A stretch of 8,002 nt of DNA from Actinomycetes bacterium (GTDB taxonomy: Bacteria; Actinomycetota; Coriobacteriia; Coriobacteriales; Eggerthellaceae). A model generated the notes under the pieces. That model did no database searches, was not told where the DNA came from, and was given only the letters and a program-made list of their open reading frames with translations. Below, one piece after another: positions 5,670 through 8,002 of this stretch. Positions within the stretch are counted from its first letter, which is position 1; every line of letters starts with the position of its first letter. The stretch is taken from assembly GCA_023460315.1 (NCBI GenBank), contig JAEWQO010000127.1, positions 1-8,002 of the forward strand, written 5' to 3'. The position numbers and the translations under genes were made by a program.

Positions 5670-6512
5670 ATGTTGCGAATGGCCGATGCGCGTGTGGACG
5701 GGTTCATCGCTGAGGATGTGCCGTATGTCGATCTGACGTGCGCCGTGTTGGGCATCGGCGACGAGCCGGGCGAGATGGAGTATTACACGCGCGAGGACTG
5801 CGTGCTGGCTGGCACGGAGATTGTCGCGCGCATCATGGTAAAGCTGAACTGTGACGTCGTCGAGTCGACGGCCAGCGGCGAACGTGTGGCGGAAGGCGCG
5901 TCGTTCATGACGGTGCGGGGCACTGCTGCTGATCTGCACGCGGCCTGGAAGGTGTGCCTGAACGTGTTCGATCATCTGTCGGCCGTCGCCACGAAAACGC
6001 GCGCCATGGTGGATGCCGCGCATAGCCAGAACCCGCACTGCGAGGTGCTGACCACGCGCAAGAGCATGCCGGGCGCAAAGGACCTGCTGACCGCTGCCGT
6101 CATGGCGGGCGGCGCGTTTCCCCATCGGCTGGGACTGTCCGAGACGGTGCTCGTGTTCGACCATCACCTGACGTTCTTCGGCGGCTTCGACCGGTTCGTG
6201 GAGCAGCTGCCTGCGATCAAGGGCCGTTGCGTGGAGAAGAAGCTGTTCGTGGAGGCCGATGCCGAGCATGCGCGCGCGCTCGCGCGCGCCGGTGTGGATG
6301 GCATCCAGATGGACAAGGTGCCGGTGGACGAGCTGGGTCCGCTCGTGGATGAGCTTCGGGCCATCGATCCGCACGTCACGCTGATCGCTGCCGGGGGGAT
6401 CAATCCGAAGAATGCTGCCGCCTACGCCGCGACCGGCGTTGACGGCTTGGCCACCACCGCCCCCTTCTCTGCGAAGCCCCTGGACATGAGTGTGAGGATG
6501 CGCTCGGTTTGA
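5670..6512 (+). CDS. modD: ModD, quinolinate phosphoribosyltransferase-like protein
   Basis: A 280-residue cytoplasmic protein of the ModD branch of the nicotinate-nucleotide pyrophosphorylase (QPRTase) superfamily, named for its frequent linkage to molybdate transport genes; its reaction is not established. The N-terminal open-faced domain carries the ModD signature VPYVDLTCAVLGIGDEPGEMEY (about 17-38). The alpha/beta-barrel domain carries TTRKSMPGAKDLL (128-140), GGAFPHRLGL (147-156), FDHH (163-166), VEAD (194-197) and AAGGINPKNAAAYAATGVDGL (240-260), matching phosphoribosyl-binding motifs of QPRTase. The length is typical. The frame is open upstream through the hairpin repeat, but the ATG at 5670 follows AAAGGGG by about 4 nt. 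An in-frame ATG at 5646 lacks a good ribosome binding site. No modABC or NAD-synthesis partner (nadA, nadB) is present in the window. A role in molybdenum use is therefore only inherited from the family name. Confidence 0.85.
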   Translation: MLRMADARVDGFIAEDVPYVDLTCAVLGIGDEPGEMEYYTREDCVLAGTEIVARIMVKLNCDVVESTASGERVAEGASFMTVRGTAADLHAAWKVCLNVFDHLSAVATKTRAMVDAAHSQNPHCEVLTTRKSMPGAKDLLTAAVMAGGAFPHRLGLSETVLVFDHHLTFFGGFDRFVEQLPAIKGRCVEKKLFVEADAEHARALARAGVDGIQMDKVPVDELGPLVDELRAIDPHVTLIAAGGINPKNAAAYAATGVDGLATTAPFSAKPLDMSVRMRSV

Positions 6513-6518
6513 GGCTGG

Positions 6519-6550
6519 TCCCGCAGGGGTTCGTGAGGGCGGGAGCTTTT
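6519..6550 (+). terminator. Weak candidate terminator after modD
   Basis: TCCCGC (6519-6524) pairs with GCGGGA (6539-6544) around a 14-nt loop, followed by GCTTTT. It begins 7 nt after the modD stop. The T tract is only four bases, so termination may be partial and the following small gene could be co-transcribed. Confidence 0.4.
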
Positions 6551-6611
6551 GACCCGAGGGAACAGCCCGCGTGGTGTTGGTGAAATGACAAGAACGATGA
6601 AAGGGATTTCC

Positions 6612-6821
6612 ATGGAAGAGATCACTCTGAACGTCACGGGCATGCACTGCCCGAAATGCACGGCGCGCGTTGAGAAGTCGGTCGGTGCGCTCGGCGGCGT
6701 GGTGTCAGTCAAAGCTGACCACGAAGCCGATGAGGTCGTGCTTTCCTACGATGGCGCTCCCGAAACGCTGGACGCCGCCAAGGCGGCCATCACTGCCGAG
6801 GAATTCATCGTCGTCGAGTAA
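6612..6821 (+). CDS. CopZ-type heavy-metal-associated (HMA) domain protein
   Basis: A 69-residue single-domain metallochaperone-like protein of the HMA fold. The metal site GMHCPKC (Met11, Cys13, Cys16) is the classic MxCxxC motif for Cu(I) or a related soft metal, on a ferredoxin-like beta-alpha-beta-beta-alpha-beta core whose C-terminal strand reads EEFIVVE. Such proteins carry copper in the cytoplasm to P-type ATPases or to a CsoR or CopY regulator. None of these partners is in the window, so the metal is inferred from the motif. The frame is open further upstream, but the ATG at 6612 follows AAAGGGA by about 5 nt and gives the standard CopZ length. It lies 99 bp after modD on the same strand. 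Confidence 0.87.
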   Translation: MEEITLNVTGMHCPKCTARVEKSVGALGGVVSVKADHEADEVVLSYDGAPETLDAAKAAITAEEFIVVE

Positions 6822-6824
6822 CTT

Positions 6825-7088
6825 TTAACGCTGGATCCATGGGGGCGCATGCGTCCGAAACTCATTTTCCATCGATATTAACAGCTCAAATTCCAAGGAA
6901 GGCAAGCTGTTGAATTGGGTGGAATCACTGCTTACGCTAAGGACGAATGAATCATTGCCTCCGGCGAAAATGCGGCACAGGAGCCTGTGGAAATAGAAGG
7001 AGGAGATGGCGCGGCTGGTATCAAGGGAGGATGCGGCAGCGGCGGCCTTGACCGCCATCTCTAGCGCTGCTGCGCTTTTGTACGTCAT
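6825..7088 (-). pseudogene. AbiEii-type nucleotidyltransferase toxin, truncated to its N-terminus
   Basis: The ATG at 7086-7088 lies 5 nt downstream of the antitoxin stop codon and follows AGGGGG, the usual arrangement of an AbiE operon. Residues 1-50 match the start of AbiEii-family toxins (YKSAAALEMAVKAAA, then ISSFYFHRLLCRIF and DSFVL). In full-length members the next residues are the nucleotide-binding KGG(x)n motif followed by the catalytic region, roughly 250 further residues. Here the frame continues after Leu50 (about base 6939) into unrelated, lower-GC sequence and stops at 6825. The toxin has therefore lost its whole catalytic domain and cannot act as a GTP- or CTP-dependent nucleotidyltransferase. 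The breakpoint looks like a deletion or replacement, not a frameshift, as no further toxin sequence was recognised downstream. Confidence 0.8.
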
Positions 7089-7093
7089 GGCGT

Positions 7094-7741
7094 TTACCCC
7101 CTATCGGTCAGGTCCGAATCCGCCAGGAGACCTCGATAGAGGCTCTCGGCTCTTTCTTTCTTGTAGCGACTCCCCAGAAGCTCCGCGAGTCTCTTGAAGT
7201 CGAAATCGCGGTCTGCCTGCCATGCATCCCTCAGCACGTCGGCGACCAGGGACAGATCCTCGTCGTCCACGACAAGATCGAACACGGTGCGTTCGGGACG
7301 GGTCACGGGAAGCCCCCGCGTGAACGTCACCTCGTCGCGTGCGACCTCGCGCCTGGCGAAGCTCGCCGATGGGTTCCTCGTGTTTACCCTCTTGGGCGCA
7401 TAGGGCCGGTAGGGCGAGAGGTGCAGGTCGCCGATATCGAGGAGGGCAGGCGCGGTGGACCCTCCGACGGCAATGCCGTCCCATTCGGAGACGCGCAGTC
7501 TCTCGTTGGTGAACTTCGCCGGAGCGGTGAGCTTCCATATCGCCGTGAGCTCGTCTGTGAAGGATGAACCGGAGCCGACCATGCGGTAGGCTCCGCGTAT
7601 GATTCTCTCGATGCGGCCGGACTCGACCGCATCGTGCAGGGCGTCGCGGGGGATGCCCATGCGCTCGGCTTGGGCTGTGGTGAAGACGTCCTCGGACTCG
7701 GAGAGCTGCGTTATGGCTTCTAGGTGATTCGAATTTCTCAT
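7094..7741 (-). CDS. AbiEi-type antitoxin/transcriptional regulator
   Basis: A 215-residue protein of the type IV toxin-antitoxin AbiEi family. The N-terminal winged-helix part is residues 1-55 approximately (LSESEDVFTTAQAERMGIPRDALHDAVESGRIERIIRG shape: helices then GAYRMVG). It is followed by the family core with WDGIAVGGSTAPALLDIGDLHLSPYRPYAPK-type sequence, DEVTFTRGLPVTRPERTVFDLV, and a C-terminal helical region. In characterised systems AbiEi neutralises AbiEii without binding it stably and represses its own operon by binding inverted repeats in the promoter. The length and motifs look intact. The ATG at 7739-7741 directly abuts a 14-bp inverted repeat and has no upstream ribosome binding site, which suggests a leaderless mRNA. 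Its toxin partner (6825-7088) is broken, so this is now an orphan antitoxin that could still repress its own promoter and possibly protect against incoming AbiE toxins. Confidence 0.88.
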   Translation of the reverse strand: MRNSNHLEAITQLSESEDVFTTAQAERMGIPRDALHDAVESGRIERIIRGAYRMVGSGSSFTDELTAIWKLTAPAKFTNERLRVSEWDGIAVGGSTAPALLDIGDLHLSPYRPYAPKRVNTRNPSASFARREVARDEVTFTRGLPVTRPERTVFDLVVDDEDLSLVADVLRDAWQADRDFDFKRLAELLGSRYKKERAESLYRGLLADSDLTDRG

Positions 7742-7776
7742 GTTGCAGTTGTAGGCTATTTCCCTACAATTGCAAC
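7742..7776 (-). promoter_or_regulatory. AbiEi operator and leaderless promoter
   Basis: GTTGCAGTTGTAGG (7742-7755) and CCTACAATTGCAAC (7763-7776) are inverted 14-bp arms with one mismatch and a 7-bp centre, directly upstream of the antitoxin ATG. Read on the minus strand, TTGCAA and TACAAC (each four of six consensus bases, 16-bp spacer) lie inside the arms. Transcription would then begin about at the start codon. AbiEi proteins are known to bind such repeats and repress the operon, so the site would overlap the -35 and -10 boxes. Confidence 0.75.
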
Positions 7777-8002
7777 ACTATATTTCTGATCTAGATACTG
7801 CTGAAGCTACAAGAGCGTATGAAATGACCCTCGATGCTAATTCTTACTCTTGCTAGCAAATACCAAATGCAATCTATTTCCACTCAACTGTGGTGATTGT
7901 CCAGCTGGTTCGATATGGTTAAATCTCGTATTACCCCATCCGTCCGCTGCCATCTGGAACGAATCATTCCCGAATCAGTCATTGATTCGGACGGAAAAGA
8001 AT
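7777..8002. other. Lower-GC tail with nested hairpin
   Basis: About 226 bp with clearly lower GC than the rest. CCGAATCA-GTCAT-TGATTCGG (7970-7990) is a perfect 8-bp hairpin, and TCCGTCCG (7939-7946) with CGGACGGA (7988-7995) can form an outer stem that competes with it. A minus-strand open stretch of about 38 codons (7837-7953, ending SKSKN) and a plus-strand frame open to the right edge from an ATG at 7915 were both seen. Neither has a good ribosome binding site, and I recognise neither. Confidence 0.5.

Noticed and set aside
6266..6290. Alternating GCGCGCGC run
   Set aside because: It lies inside modD and encodes ARALARAG with ordinary GC-rich codons. It needs no other explanation.
5469..6647. 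392-codon minus-strand open frame
   Set aside because: It is antisense to modD, His/Arg-rich, with no family features. ModD motifs are clear on the plus strand.
7006..7197. Plus-strand frame with an AGGAGG-like start
   Set aside because: It is antisense to the AbiE operon. The apparent ribosome binding site falls within the toxin remnant, and the product resembles no protein.
1..8002. CRISPR array
   Set aside because: No regularly spaced identical repeats of 24-40 bp were seen. The repeats present are inverted pairs, one direct pair, or degenerate.

Overview
The window looks like a chromosomal stretch from a high-GC Gram-positive bacterium, most likely class Coriobacteriia (Eggerthellaceae-like). 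That assignment is an inference. It rests on GC-rich codon third positions, AGGAGG-type ribosome binding sites, and the combination of Mrp/Nbp35, MTA/SAH deaminase, ModD and AbiE proteins. No marker gene here fixes the genus. The genes are housekeeping or metabolic singletons, separated by unusually long gene-free stretches full of inverted repeats, direct repeats and G-rich DNA.

Layout. 1-1010: the last codons of an unrecognised plus-strand gene, then a minus-strand IS110-family transposase that has lost its C-terminal catalytic-serine half. Its upstream flank (778-1010) contains a strong inverted repeat and may be the element's left end with its bridge RNA. 1055-1435: a DUF1428 (YbaA-like) protein. 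1557-1711: a minus-strand tRNA-Ala(GGC) with its own promoter and terminator. 1712-2259: no gene, but a pair of inverted 25-bp REP-like arms, a tight G-quadruplex motif and a perfect 12-bp inverted repeat. 2260-3240: a minus-strand Mrp/Nbp35 iron-sulfur carrier ATPase with its terminator. 3372-4863: a divergently transcribed MTA/SAH deaminase-type amidohydrolase with a clear promoter and a 155-nt structured leader.

4864-5669: about 800 bp without a gene, holding a degenerate TGAAnCGG-type array, a 27-bp direct repeat flanking GGTCCGG palindromes, and a long hairpin just before the next gene. 5670-6512: ModD, a quinolinate-phosphoribosyltransferase-like protein. 6612-6821: a CopZ-type heavy-metal-binding protein. 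6825-7741: a minus-strand type IV toxin-antitoxin operon (AbiE). Its antitoxin gene is intact, but the toxin gene is cut off just before its nucleotide-binding motif. A 14-bp inverted repeat directly abuts the antitoxin start codon and is a convincing autoregulatory operator. 7777-8002: a lower-GC tail with a nested hairpin and only short, uncertain open stretches.

The genes do not form one pathway. The most interesting material is the decayed AbiE locus with its intact operator, the possible IS110 bridge-RNA region, and the structured intergenic repeats. I found no complete, clearly new multi-gene system.
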